Assembly: GCA_907163375.1 (NCBI GenBank)
Contig: CAJQUW010004751.1
Coordinates: forward strand, 181,001-245,000
Reading direction: 5' to 3'
Source of the DNA: Prostheceraeus crozeri
Lineage: Eukaryota; Platyhelminthes; Polycladida; Euryleptidae
Length of the DNA stretch: 64,000 bases
Shown here piece after piece: positions 24,733 through 36,871 of the stretch (positions are counted from its first letter, which is position 1; each line of letters opens with the position of its first letter). The notes under the pieces were generated by a model, which was not told where the DNA came from, made no database searches, and worked only from the letters and a program-made list of their open reading frames with translations. The translations under genes were made by a program, and so were the position numbers.

Positions 24733-27403
24733 ATTAATGTAAAAACTCCCTGATAACATCAGTTATCGTGCAATCACTTCAATGTGCTAAAGGCATTACG
24801 ATATTGTGATAAAGAATCAAGTTTATTACTGAAAACTCAAAATATCATTCCATGATAATTGAAAATCTTCAATTTCTTCAAAAGGCAGATCATCTGACGA
24901 ATAATCGGCAATACGGCGTTGTAAAGGAGGGCTCTGGTGAAGCTTTCACTATCCTTACTTATGGGAATAAGTTTATATAGAGCAGACTTTTCAATTGAAT
25001 GACATGATAAAATATATAGGTGTTTCATTTGCATCATTCGGTGACGATTGAGGTTTTCCGCCAAAATGAAAGGCACGATGGTTCGTTACGAAATAATTTC
25101 ACTTCAGTTTATACAATACGGGTATGCTGTCCGTGAAAATATCAGCAAACAGCTTCTAATAACATTGGAAGGTATCATGATATTCGTGTCAAATTAGGTA
25201 AAATGCGAAAGTCGTCATTCCACGACAATAAAAATACACAAATATCACTTGAAAAATCATTGTCAAAAGCGATTTTTTAAATGGGCACGAACAGTTGACA
25301 ATCCTCAGTTAGAAAGTTAAACAGACAAGCGTGACTGCGGACTACAGTTGACAATCCTCAGGTCTGTGAAAGTTAGGCTTCAGATGTTAAGGTTGGGCAA
25401 AAACTTGTATTGGGTATACCCAATGCAAGTTTTGGGCCAAAACTTGGGTCAAAACCCAAATCCCAAGCCCAAATTTAAATAAATTAATGAAATCAAGTAA
25501 ACAAGGTGCATTCTTTGTATTTTGTGCTGACATAAAGATTCTTCTATGGGCCAGAATTCCTTTTGGGCCCATGTGAAGTGTGGTATTAGTGGGAAACGAT
25601 TTATTATTGCAATAATTGTAATTAGTAGCCTAAGTACGTACATGTTTTCTTTTAATTTAGCTTACACTGATATAGTGACTAATTGAAGATCTTTGATTTA
25701 ATTATGATTGAGTTACACATTGCTCGTAGCACAGCAATTGTTTTCATTTCATCATTCAGAAATATAAACAAACTTGATAAATATCATAGCTGCGCAGTAA
25801 GAGTTTGGTAAAACATATTTAGAATACGAAATCGGAATGAATTTATTTATTATGTCTGAATAAATGTTATTATTTTTGAATAAATGTCAGCTATCGCAGA
25901 AAGTTAGGGGTGCGAAGATATAAAACATGCGGAATATACGAAAATTCAATATGCACAAATGCAACAAAATACATGCAAGCTCACAGTAAATAACTTATGT
26001 ATGAACTTTCAATGCGCGGTATTGTCAAGCCCAGAATGAAATAGCTAATAATCACAAGTATTTCATTTTTGAAATATTCTGTGAATCCAGTGGAAATTTG
26101 ATAAAATATCATAACTTTATCCTCTGATCCTGTAGCTCTCCTAAGATTCAAATCAAAATATTAATTTTTGTAATTTGATCTGTATATATATTTTGTATCA
26201 CTTACCCAAGGTCGACCAAAATAGCCCAAGTTTGTCCGAAAACCCAAGGTCCAACTTTGCAGATGCTAGATGATCGGATATTATGTCAAATAATGCAGAC
26301 TGAAAATGCCGCACAGCAATCGTAAAAAATTATGGAAAAGTTATGGTTTCTTGCCAGGCTAATTCGAATACATGCAGCACACGGATTGTGAATATGAAAG
26401 CTATATAGCTACGTGTAGCAAATAGAAAGGGTCATAATTATGTGGCATCTGTAGCTGCCTAGTTTTCTATTACGTCATTGTGTGGTATTTCCTTCACCCC
26501 CACACGACTTCGTGAGAAAAGCCATTTCGTCGCGCTGCGTCTGGTATGAATGAACCTCGAGCTTTGTGGTACAGCAAAAGTGAAAAATGTCAATTCTCAA
26601 ATGTACTAAAATAAAAAGTGACATGTACTCATATTGTGTGCAATGTTCAATAAATTACAAAGTTTGAAGTTGTGATCATGTTTAAGGTACATCCGTTTTG
26701 AAGAATCAATGTGCTTTTAATTTGGTCAACTCACGTAGCATAAGTCTGCAGAGTTAGTTCAGGTTATAAATTGAATTTGCTGTGTTTGAGAATAGTTTGA
26801 TTTAGCATGCGGATTTAAAGTGACTTTCGTCGCTTTGATCAAATTAAATAGCTGTGATTTGTTGACAGCATATTCAACGTAAATGGAGTTGCTTCTGTTT
26901 GCTTAATTAGATTTCTTTCGAATTGCAAAAAAGTATATTGACACATGTCAGATATCTTTGCTAATATTCAGGCTAGGGAAAAATTTTCGACACGTGAACC
27001 GTAAAGCAACCTCACTCTGCACAAATTAGTTGAGTAATAATGTGGAAAAGGCTAAAATTAGTTGAGTAAATTGCTTAATATTTCATGCAAAAGGCATTGC
27101 TGAACATGACTGTCGATGATTAAGAAATCTCTTTTAATCCTATTTTGCTCGCTATTTCAAGTTCTAAAATCACCCCTCAGGTTACTATTCAAACTAATCG
27201 CTACATTCTCGTTTCAATGGTGCCATCCATTTGCCAACTCGACCAGTTTGCTGCTACAGAGAGATGATCACAAAAAGTGGCCCACCTAAATTTTGTCTCA
27301 TTTTAGTGAAATTTTGTGAATTGCAGGCAAAAATTTGGCAAATGAATGAAAATAATGGTTGTCATGAAATTTTATTTGTTGTTCAGTGGCTCTGTAGAAC
27401 CAA

Positions 27404-27765
27404 TTGACACTAAAAAGGGGGGATTGCGGACTTTCAGGTTGTAAAATGAATAATAAAGGAAATTGTGAACGTAAAGTGGTCATTTATAAAATTGTATATT
27501 CAACATCTTCCAAGTTTTATGTCGGTAGTACTGTGTGTCATCTATATGTGCGAATAAAAGAACATCTCACACGCAAGGAATCTAGCATCCACAAACATCT
27601 CCAAATTTCCCCTTTGGGGACTTCCATCATAGCTTCTGACTCCAATAACATCAATCTGCGTTTCAGAGCTACTTACTTTGTATCAGAGTGGCTATCTATA
27701 TAAATTTAAGACCTACTATGAATAATAGAAATGAAAACTGTGAGCCCCAAATATTGATATTTTGA
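27404..27765 (+). pseudogene. Penelope-like element, GIY-YIG endonuclease fragment
   Basis: A 99-codon frame contains VVIYKIVYST, FYVGST and RIKEHL with a following SSIHKHL, which is the order of the GIY-YIG nuclease at the C-terminus of Penelope-like retroelements. In those elements the domain nicks target DNA for reverse transcription. After the frame ends, the next bases in another frame read RPTMNNRNENCEP, a common tail of the domain. The reverse transcriptase that should lie upstream is missing, so this is a 5'-truncated, frameshifted relic. Confidence 0.6.
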
Positions 27766-27802
27766 TCCATCTTTGACTTTTAAAATTTGTATGATCCTCT
27801 TT

Positions 27803-27834
27803 CTGTGAAGAGGCCGTCATACCGGCGAAAATTT
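27803..27834 (+). ncRNA. Hammerhead-ribozyme-like core, degenerate
   Basis: Downstream of the Penelope fragment the + strand reads CTGTGAAGAGGCCG, a loop, then CGGCGAAA. This has the layout of a hammerhead core (CUGAUGA, helix II, GAAA) with changes in the first box. Penelope-like elements are known to carry such ribozymes. Activity is unlikely with these changes. Confidence 0.3.
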
Positions 27835-28585
27835 GGATAAATTCACACATATTTCAGCAGCAAGGCTTTATTTTCACTATTCCTTTTATCACTAAAAAAT
27901 GCTGCTCAAAGTTAATTATAAATTATAAAATATCAAACGTGTTGAAGTGAAAGTATAAATATGAAAAGTTGGCCACCTCCATGACATACATGCGAAATAT
28001 GGTGTTCGAATTCATCATAGGTGTCATTTGAAAATAGTAGGGTCGTCTGTACAACAGAAGCGGTTAACTGGAGGGAGCTTCGAGCGAATGTCGTCCTATC
28101 TCTTAAATACCAAACGCTCGTATTACTGTTTTCATTATATATTATATCGTTATTTTTTTAGCATCAGCTGATATCACCTCAAAAAGAAATCCGCTCAATG
28201 GTCTGTGTCAAGGACCAAAACAATAACTAGATCTTTAGAAATCAAGGCACCAGCATCTGAGATGTAGACTCTATTGTTGTAATAAACACATTTCTTCAAT
28301 TTTCACTGAGATTGCAGGTGGGAATATTACCATTTTACCACAGTATGCAAGTGCAACTTGATAGACTGTATTGCTAATCAACGGCAAAATACACCAGCAC
28401 ATATTCAATTTCAATAGAAAAGCACAATGATCACTGTAGGATGCATAAATGCATCTGTTCATACCGAAGCAGTTTTAGTTTTAGCAGTATTTTAAACGAG
28501 CTCCTATGATACCAAAAGAAGTCATGAAATTGCGGTACTTATGGGCTATCTCTCCCACAGGTTTTTTCAAATTTGTCTGAAATTT

Positions 28586-29105
28586 GCAAAAATACATCAA
28601 TCGTCACCAAACTTCCGGTAGACGTACTTGAGCATATTTTCTACCTACATGCAAGCGTTTATGCAGATCAGGCAAGTAGCTTTTGCATTACAGATGACAA
28701 CGTGAAGTGTAGCGTTGTCAACGGCTTGATCTGACTTCGTCTGTTCGACGCATTATTGTGTGTATTATTCTATCTCCCTCTTCGTCTCATCCACTGTTAT
28801 TTGAAATCTTCCCACGACCACTGCCCTGCCACACTTGTTTTATGTTAAACAGTTTAGTGTAAGGGATGTGGCCTGGTCATCATCACTTCACGAGTTGTCG
28901 GGAAATTACTTTGCTGACCTCAAGTGAGGTTCCAACCTCAAGATAAGGTTGGAAGAAGTCTGATCAAGCTGCACACAGCGATAAATTTCAAGCTATCGCC
29001 CATAATTCAAAAAGCACTTGTCCGATTTGCACAAATTTTGGCATGTAGGTAGAAAATCGCCTCAATTACGAGTATTTAAAGTTTCGTGACGATTGATATA
29101 TTTTC
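28586..29105. repeat. Inverted-repeat element, about 520 bp
   Basis: Bases about 28590-28652 are matched, inverted and diverged, by about 29041-29105 (shared words ATCAATCGTCAC and TTTTCTACCTACATGC). The DNA between has no coding frame. It looks like an old MITE. Confidence 0.5.
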
Positions 29106-29797
29106 AATATATGATATCATTCTATTTTTTTATAGTGAAAGTATGCCATTTTTTAGTGAAATATACGTAGGCCTACACTGTAAATAGATCTAGTCATACG
29201 AATATTTCGATTTACACTGCTACCATGCAACTTTTACTGCTCTTAGCAATGAAACTGAAATTAGATATCATGAAATATCGATATATTCCAAATAATGGAA
29301 GACCGAAGAAAGCAGTTTAGTTATACAAAGCTTCTTGCATATCAAAAGTTAGGTAGGGTCTATGGCCTGTACATTAGATATCGCAAGTTTTGATTTAAGC
29401 TTTATACACTCGAATTACAAATATGCCCACAACATTTGCGGTTGGTTAGGCCAACAGTATCTAAAGTACGATAAATGGCTAAAAATATTTAGATTACAGT
29501 CAAGACTTCAAAAACATCAAGACAGTTATTAATGAGTTGTTTGATAATTTGCGTGATAGACAGACTGACAGACAATAGCCTGTACCTTTCCGCTTCATGA
29601 ATCAACCAGAGGGGAAGGACAAGGGTAGAACAAACGAAAGAGACTACTAAATTTGCTTCAATACAAAATGCGAAGAATCTACTCGTATGATTAGAAAACA
29701 TAATGGAACAAAAATTTTTGATGATATCATTTTATATCATTTTTTAAAAATAAAATGTTATCATTTTATCATTGCCGATCTATCCATTCTGTTCCAG

Positions 29798-30613
29798 ATG
29801 TGCCGGTGCATGCATTTCGTGTTTTACGTACTGCTTGGAAGCATTGGAGCTCACACGACAACCGTCATATCAGACCATTTCGAAGCTCAACAGAAAGATT
29901 ATTGTTTTGAAGTTGGTGCAAGTGTTGTGTCCTCTCATGCAGTATCCAAAGCGGATTGCGCCTCACAGTGTCTGTCCTTGTCTTCTTCATGTTGTGGCTT
30001 CATGCTTCGACAGACCCCAACTCGCTGCCTACTTCTCAAAAATCTTCATTACAAAATGAGGCTGAGCTATTTCTCCACTGGACGATGTGTTCTCTATCGT
30101 CGCATCAGCTGTCCGCCCTGCCCAACATTCTATTCAACCACTTTTCAAGCTGCACCAAATCGAGTGTTTTACATGTCAAATGAATCAACAACAAACAAGA
30201 ATGCTGAGAAATATTGCACAGATAGAGGAGGACGTGTGATTGAACATTATCCTCCGGAACTAATGAATGAGTTTATTCAATCAATGAAAGCAGTTATTAC
30301 TCCTGCCATGAAAGCAGATCCGAAATTTTGTGTTTTGACAGACTCGATTTATTGTTTATCGTCAACTGGATTAAAGCGGTTAAGCAATGGCAGTTTCATT
30401 TGGCCATCTGAGATGGCTGTTTATAACGCTACACTTTATGGAGAAAAAGTCGCTTCATCAAATGCTTATGCTTCTACATTAAGTGCTACCCCACAATTCT
30501 TTAATGTGAACATTTATTTTTGGCATCCAAGTGGTACATTCCGTGGATCATTGATTGTTAATGGCCTTCCGTCATTTAATGAATTTGCCGTGTGCGAGTG
30601 CACACTGAAGTAA
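29798..30613 (+). CDS. Secreted PAN/apple plus C-type-lectin-like protein
   Basis: The likely start is the ATG at 29798, directly after a CAG, giving 271 residues; the frame is open upstream to 29687 but those residues look untranslated or intronic. Residues 1-18 form a hydrophobic signal peptide ending SIGA. Residues 36-98 have the cysteine spacing of a PAN/apple domain (C36, C54, C58, C65, C66, C77, C97), used for protein or sugar binding outside the cell. Residues about 113-271 look like a C-type-lectin fold, with AEKYC near 140 and a terminal FAVCEC. The calcium-binding EPN/WND motifs are not visible, so sugar binding is uncertain. It is a single-exon or last-exon host gene, perhaps in immunity or adhesion. 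The repeat unit at 30624 begins only 11 bases after the stop. Confidence 0.7.
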   Translation: MCRCMHFVFYVLLGSIGAHTTTVISDHFEAQQKDYCFEVGASVVSSHAVSKADCASQCLSLSSSCCGFMLRQTPTRCLLLKNLHYKMRLSYFSTGRCVLYRRISCPPCPTFYSTTFQAAPNRVFYMSNESTTNKNAEKYCTDRGGRVIEHYPPELMNEFIQSMKAVITPAMKADPKFCVLTDSIYCLSSTGLKRLSNGSFIWPSEMAVYNATLYGEKVASSNAYASTLSATPQFFNVNIYFWHPSGTFRGSLIVNGLPSFNEFAVCECTLK

Positions 30614-30623
30614 CCGACATTTA

Positions 30624-31435
30624 TAGGTCACACCACGAGCGATTACGCGAGCGCGAACGAGTTAAATCTAGAGTGGTGTAGCCGAGTTGTCGCCACAATT
30701 TCTGCCAAACTGACATTACTTCCTCGATGTACGTGTTGTATGAATCATAGATATCGGACCGCGTGACCAATGATCTCTGAAACCGTTTTTAAACTATAGA
30801 CCACAATTTGCTATAGACAGGCAGAATTTCACTGTCTGATTGGCTTGTCGGTTTGTCATGGACTCATAACGCTCAATTTATAACCAAGATTGCTGCATTT
30901 TGACAAAAATCCATGACCTAGGTAGGAAGCATTCTCTGTCAACTTTCCGAATGCTCTCTATCTCTCTGTTGTGTATTCTTCAGGATTAACTGTCAGTTGC
31001 TGTTGCTATGATGGAGAGAATGGACTTCTATGATATAAAACGATCAACTAGAGCACGCCTTTAAATGTTTTCTCTTTAGACACAGCAATCCAAGAACTTT
31101 TCTGCTTGGATATCAGCAGCTGAGACGGATCTTTTAATCTTCGAAATGTTCATCTTACCGTTATGCATCAAGAATCAAAGTTAAAGGCTACTCTCTCTAT
31201 ATATGCTCTCTAATGAACGAAGTTGCCTCTATGTTTGAAACTCATTCATTTTTGGATCTAATTGTTGAATTGCAAGATGTAGTTTTGCCAATTACATAAA
31301 TATCGATTCAATGTGCTGCATCACACTTGCAAAGAAGTCGGACTTGTCATACTTGCCATTCTCAAAACTATGGGTGCAAGTGAACTAGAACACGCTGGGC
31401 TGTGACTTCTTAAACCGCTACTGTGCGACAATTAT
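30624..31435. repeat. Repeat unit X
   Basis: About 0.8 kb that starts with an ACACCAC...GTGGTGT hairpin and ends near CGCTACTGTGCGACAA. Unit Y directly after it repeats the same order at lower identity, so the two are diverged tandem copies. Confidence 0.6.
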
Positions 31436-31496
31436 ATATTACACCACCAACGATTACACGAGCGAGAAGTGCGAGTTTAATCGTGAGTGGTGTAAC

Positions 31497-32001
31497 CACA
31501 GAATTAGATTGTTTAAGCGTGTCAGTTTGCTAAAAGTGCAAACTGATTCAAAACGATAGTAAATGCAGGAACTTACTAAGTGGGCAAAAGAAATTTTAAT
31601 GCCTTGCAGAGATAGGAAAAATAGTCGCACGTCGCTTGCGGATTGCTGTGAATTCCTTCAAAATGCTCCGATCGCCACCATTCCTTCAGATTCAAAGAAT
31701 TCAGATCATTGCGCACAAGGTTTCTCGATCATGTTGTCCCTTCCGAACATTACTAAAAAAGATAGCAGGCGCACGAAAAAATGTTCGCAAACTTCTCTGT
31801 TGAACTTGACATCGTCTGTGTGATCCGGTTGATAACAGCTACTGAAACTTCGCACAATTTGACGTGTTTAGTGTTGAACTGGCCGCTCATTGTTCGATTG
31901 CTGTGGCATTATGTCTGCAGACTGACATTTCATTAGCGTTACATGTTCCAATGCTTCCTTTCTAGTCAAAGAGAAGAAGAGACGACCTGTCAAATTCTGT
32001 G
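31497..32001. mobile_element. hAT-type non-autonomous element, copy 1
   Basis: 505 bp ending in CACAGAATTAGA and its near-complement, flanked by the perfect 8-bp duplication GGTGTAAC (31489-31496 and 32002-32009). An 8-bp target duplication is the hAT hallmark. The interior is close to copy 2 at 34573. The minus strand shows traces of a protein frame, better kept in copy 2. Confidence 0.85.
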
Positions 32002-32143
32002 GGTGTAACAGAATTGTCGCTACAGTTTTCTGACAAACTGACATCACTTCTTCGATGCATGAGTTGTATGAATATTAAATATCAGATCATGTGACCAGAG
32101 ATATCTGAAAGCGTTTCCAAGCTATCTGCAGGCAACCAATTAG

Positions 32144-32730
32144 TCCGGCAGCCAGAACGAGTTTCTGCAGGGGGCGAGGGTGAAAATGAGATTTTCAAAG
32201 AATTATGCACACCTTATGCCTACTGCGAATCGTTCTGCCGAGTTCTTGTGAGTTCCTCTCCTTGTCAGACACGATCAAAGAAAAATACATGTAAATCCAG
32301 TGGGACGCATGTTGCAGCTTTTGGTTAAAATAATATTTTCTATGTTTCACTTATCGACTGGAAAGTATTGAGTCTAGAGTCATAAGTTTTGATATAGATT
32401 GTCTTCAGGTCATTCCCTATGCTGTGCATGAGCTATTATCATGCCTCTGATCGGCAATGTATGTGACAATGTGGTTGGAAGTGAATAAAGTTGCTCAAAA
32501 TGTTTGTGTTTGCCGAGATTAAGAGGCTCGCCAAATCTAAATGTGTCTAGCTTTATAGACCGGTTTGCATGAACATCATAGGAAATGACCTGAAGACATT
32601 CCATGCCAAAATTATGACTCTGGGTTTAGTACTTTTCGTTTAATCAGAGAAAAGATTAATCTGGTACATCACTCTGTGAACGTCTCACTTTCGGCCTCGT
32701 TCCCTGCAGAAACTCGTTGTGGCTGCCGGA
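32144..32730. mobile_element. Foldback element
   Basis: The ends TCCGGCAGCC and GGCTGCCGGA extend into a long inverted repeat that includes CGAGTTTCTGCAGGG. Further inside, about 32365-32430 pairs with about 32570-32640, so most of the 587 bp can fold on itself. No gene. It interrupts repeat unit Y. Confidence 0.75.
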
Positions 32731-33320
32731 CAAAATTGGTCTGTCGGCTTTTCATAGACTCATAACGCGCAGTTGATAATCAAGAGTGCTACATTAATGC
32801 AGAAATTCATGACTCGCTGTCTATCTCTCTAATGTGTTATCTATCCGTTTGGAGGTATTTTCAAGATTGACTTACAAATAGCTGTTGTTGGGATGGAGGG
32901 CATTAGATTTCTGTAAAACAAATGATCAATTAGAGCGCGCCTTTAATTACTCACTATTTAGACAATCGCAAGCCAAAGACAGTCAGACTAGACACCAATA
33001 GCTCCTGAAGACGGGTCATCTGATCTTTGAAGTGTTCATCTTGCTGTTATGTATCAGGCACAAAATCAAAAGATTTCTACGTTTGAAACTCATTCATTTT
33101 GGACCTAAATACTGAAACATAGATTCCAGGTAAAGTTTTAGGAAATAATTAGAAATCAATGAAGTGTGCTGCATCACAGATTTTCAAAGAATCTTCATTT
33201 GTCATACCTGTCATACTTGTCAGTATCATAATTGTACGTGGAAGTGAAAAATTAGCACACGATGGGACGTGACTTCTTACACCGTTCATGTTAGACAAAT
33301 GGACGCTACTGTGCGACAAC

Positions 33321-34079
33321 TCTTAGGGCTGTTTACCACATGCGACTTTTTGCAGCGCGGAAGTCGCACGGGTGTTTGCTTAACATTACAGCCTGTGGAG
33401 CCTTTCATACATGTCGCGCGTTTTCATTTTGCCGCGAGTATATCGCGCGATATTGGTTTTTAACCTACCAATGAACCTTAACATCATCTCATCAAACAGA
33501 GAACATTTCTGGGTGCGGCATCTTACGGTGATTAAAACGCATTCCGACTTGCTAAATTTCGTTCAGTATAGCCGATTCTATCACAAATAATACATTTGAA
33601 GTTGACAGTAGATTGTGAAAGTTGTTTTTCTTTTTGATGCTATTAAAAGCCGCTTCATGAAACTTTGTTGACTTGTGCTATGAATAGATGATGCAATCGA
33701 CCACTTTTATCGATGAATTGATTGAATAGATTGCTGAGATTTCTAGGTCTATTAAATGAGCTTACATGTCTATTACGCTGAGCAGACGACGAAACAAAAT
33801 TGCTGAAACATGAGTGTTTTATGTTGATTTTGAATATTATAGCGAACTATGTAATAAATTTTAGATAGTCTGATAACAGATTTCCTACTGATTTCGATGA
33901 AAACAAGAACAATTGAAGCCTGTCTTCAAAGTAATTTTGATGCACACCCTTCTCCAATAGGCTAAGACACATCCACTTTCTATGTCTCATGAAATCGAGA
34001 GATTGAAATGATTTGTCTGATGATTGACAGTCGCAGAAATCAAAGTCCAATGTGAAAGGCCGATTCCAAATTTAGTTTT
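33321..34079. other. Central spacer of the inverted Y/Z structure
   Basis: AT-rich DNA between the inverted arms. A short GCGACTTTTTGCAGC word near 33345 is mirrored near 34095. No gene recognised. Confidence 0.4.
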
Positions 34080-35140
34080 AGCGACAATCGTGCTGCAAAA
34101 AGTCGCATGTGTGAAACAGCCCTAAGAGTTGTCGCACAGTAGCGCCACTTGTCGCACATAAACGGTGCAAGAAGTCACATCCCATCGTGTGCTAATTATT
34201 CACTTCCACTCGCAGTTATGAGACTGACAAGTATGACAGGTATGACAGATGTAGATTCTTTGCAAGTGTATGCAGCAGCACATTTCATTGATTTCTAATT
34301 ATTTCCTAAAACTTTACCTGGAATCTATGTTTCAGTATTTAGGTCCAAAATGAATGAGTTTCAAACGTAGAAATCTTTTGATTTTGTGCCTGATACATAA
34401 CAGCAAGATGAACACTTCAAATTGATGTCTAGTCTGACTGTCTTTGGCTTGCGATTGTCTAAATAGTGAGCAATTAAAGGCGCGCTCTAATTGATCATTT
34501 GCTTCATAGAAATCTAATTCCCTCCATCCCAACAACAGCTATTTGTAAGTCAATCTTTGTAAGTCTTAAAATCACAGAATTAGATTGTTTAACTGTATTA
34601 CTTTGCTAGAAGTGCAAACTGAATCAAAATAATGGCACATGCAGGAACTTACTAAGTGGGAAAAGAAATTTTTAATATCTTGCAGAGATAGGAAAAATAA
34701 TCGTGCGTCACTCGCGAATTGTTGTGGATTCCTTCAAAATGCTCCGATCGCGGCGATTCCTTCAGATTCGAAGAATTCAGATCATTGCGCAAAAGGTTTC
34801 TCGATCATGTTGTCCCTTCCGATGATTATTGAAAAAGTTAGCAGGCGGACGAAAAAACGTTCACAAACTTCTGTGTAGAACTTGACATCGTCTGCGCCTC
34901 TTTGCTGCGTGATCCAGTTGATAACAGTCACTGAAACTTCGCACAATTTGGCGTGTTTATCGTTGAATTGGCTGCTCATTGTTCGATTGCTATGGTATTT
35001 AGTCAGGAGATTGTGCCATTTCATTAATGTTACATGTTCTATTATTTCCTTTCTAGTCAAACAGAAGAAGAGACTATCTGTCTAATTCTGTGCTTAAAAT
35101 AGCTCCAAAGGCATAGATAACACAGACTAAGGCCACTGTC
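34080..35140. repeat. Repeat unit Z, inverted copy of Y
   Basis: About 34080-34565 is the reverse complement of about 32840-33370 with roughly 10-15% differences. The match resumes after the hAT-type element (AGCTCCAAAGG...GATAACACA near 35101), so the insertion is later than the inversion. Confidence 0.6.
34573..35092. mobile_element. hAT-type non-autonomous element, copy 2
   Basis: 520 bp with termini CACAGAATTAGA / TCTAATTCTGTG and the perfect 8-bp target duplication CTTAAAAT (34565-34572 and 35093-35100). The minus strand has a 92-codon frame (34782-35060, starting MTRKEIIEHV) and then interrupted frame; I do not recognise the protein. It may be a piece of the parent element's transposase. 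Confidence 0.85.
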
Positions 35141-35376
35141 ACACAAGATAAGGCGTCTTCCATCTTCCATTTGGGCCTATACAAATTTGATCGCTGACAA
35201 AATATTTCGGAAGGATTTATAATGAAATATCTTGGTCTGCCTGTCAATCTGATATGAATAGTAATGTCTGCTAGTTTGATAATCAGAATTAAATTTTACC
35301 ATTTTACATATTTTGTTTAAATTCAAAAAATTGAAAAGCAGTGAAAGTTTTGTTTTGATCTGAATAAGAACGTCCT

Positions 35377-36871
35377 GTGACAAATATTTTGCTGGAATTA
35401 CTCGAAGAAAATCTGCAGCAGTTTGGCTTCTTCTCAAAGAATCTATCTTTAGATGAGAGCATGGTACCATACTACGGTCACCACTCAGCAAAGATGTTCA
35501 TGAAAGGTAAGCCGATCCGATTCGGCTACAAAATTTGGATGATTTGTAGCTCACAGGGATTTCCGTTCGCCTTTGAAGTGTGCACTGGCAAATCAAATTC
35601 TTCTATCCCAGGTTCTCCCCTTGGTGAACAAGTGACCGAGCGACTCACACAGGGCATTGATTGTAAAGCAAACCATGTTCTTTACATGGATAATTTTTTT
35701 TCGTCTACTAACATGTTTAGAGAACAACTTCAAGTAAACCGTCTACGTTGTACTGGTATTGTCAGGCGCAACAGAATAGAAAAATGCCCTCTGATATCAA
35801 AAGAGGCGATGGCAAAATCTCAGAGAGGATTTCATGAAAGTTACAATGATTGTTCAGTCGTGGTCTGCCACTGGAACGATAATACCCCCGTTATAGTTAT
35901 CAGTTCAAATGAGGGTGTTACTCCTATCAGTCAGGCGACACGCTGGAGTCGAAGTGATAGGAAAAGAACTGCAATTCCACAACCAACTATGATTGCCTCC
36001 TACAATTGTCACATGGCGGGCGGAGTTGACCTATTGGACAGGTTTCTTTCGGATTATCGGCCTCAGCTGCGATCAAAGAAATGGTGGTGGCTATCTTTAA
36101 ATTCGCAAATTTCATCAATATGGGCATGGTGGCTACTTGGAGGTTACAAAGACACATTCAAGTCAATAGGCCTACATCTCATCTGGATTTCCGAAGGTTA
36201 GATCTATATTTTGTATTATTTTATATTTTGAGTTAAAATAAATATTAAACTTAAAGATTTTGTTGTGTTGCAAAATAAATAAATAAATAAATAAATAAGA
36301 CGTTTATTTCAAAAAGCCGAATAGAAATCGTGGGGTCTCAAGACATGAATATGAACATCAAATCAATTAATAAAATACTAGAACTTAACATAGTAATTGT
36401 CATAAATCAATCAGAAAATATAAGGTCGTCAGAAAGTAGATGATATATACACATAATTTTACAATGTAAATCTGTCATTCGATAATTTGGCTATAGAGAT
36501 GAAAAACCTGTTACTGCTTATCGAAGTTGAACACAAATTGCTACAACCTAATAATAATGCATATAAACTTTTTAAGTCATCTTGTGTTTAGTCAATTATG
36601 CTCTCATTTTATCAAAACATGTACGTGAAACATTCGTTTTCTTTCAGAGAAGTTGTGAGATATCTTCTGAGTCTTTCTGGCTGTTTGAGAAATTCGACCT
36701 GGACCTTCACGAACACCTGCCCTCTCCACAAGACTTGGAAATGTTGGTCATCTTCCAATACCAGCCGGTAAACAGGGCCGCTGTAAATTGTGCATGAAAA
36801 ACACGAAAATGAAGTGTGACACATGCAACACTTTGTTGCATACAAGTTGTTTCGTTCAATACCATCTCTGA
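35377..36871 (+). pseudogene. piggyBac-derived (PGBD-like) transposase, decayed, with an apparent intron
   Basis: The frame 35377-36201 carries the catalytic core: D26 in SLDESMV, D105 in MDNFFSS and D218 in GGVDLLDRF. It begins without an ATG, so the N-terminal part is lost. After KKWWW (about 36092) a one-base loss shifts the frame; the neighbouring frame continues MGMVATWRLQRH and LDFRR up to a GT donor at 36197. An acceptor (TTTCAG) ends at 36647, and the following exon continues REVVRYLLSLSG and finishes with a Cys-rich domain GRCKLC, CDTCNTLLHTSC (stop 36869-36871). The 451-nt intron holds an AAAT microsatellite. Core spacing is closest to PGBD2/PGBD3-type proteins. It is a different lineage from the element at 9942. 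Confidence 0.8.

Larger units (their letters stand above)
22801..27403. other. Intergenic, diverged repeats
   Basis: No gene is supported. Related stretches around 24218-24420 and 24750-24950 share blocks such as CTGATAACATCAGT and AAAGGAGG-CTCTGGTG, so they are a diverged direct duplication about 530 bp apart. CCCAA/TTGGG-rich sequence at 25393-25480 is partly mirrored at 26205-26265, perhaps the ends of an old element. Confidence 0.4.
31436..33320. repeat. Repeat unit Y, interrupted by two insertions
   Basis: This unit matches X once the hAT-type element at 31497-32001 and the foldback at 32144-32730 are set aside. Its right part (about 32750-33370) is present again in inverted orientation at about 34080-35140. 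Confidence 0.6.

Noticed and set aside
31563-31823. 86-residue + frame in the hAT-type element
   Set aside because: Its partner in copy 2 is better read on the minus strand, and neither strand is under visible constraint.
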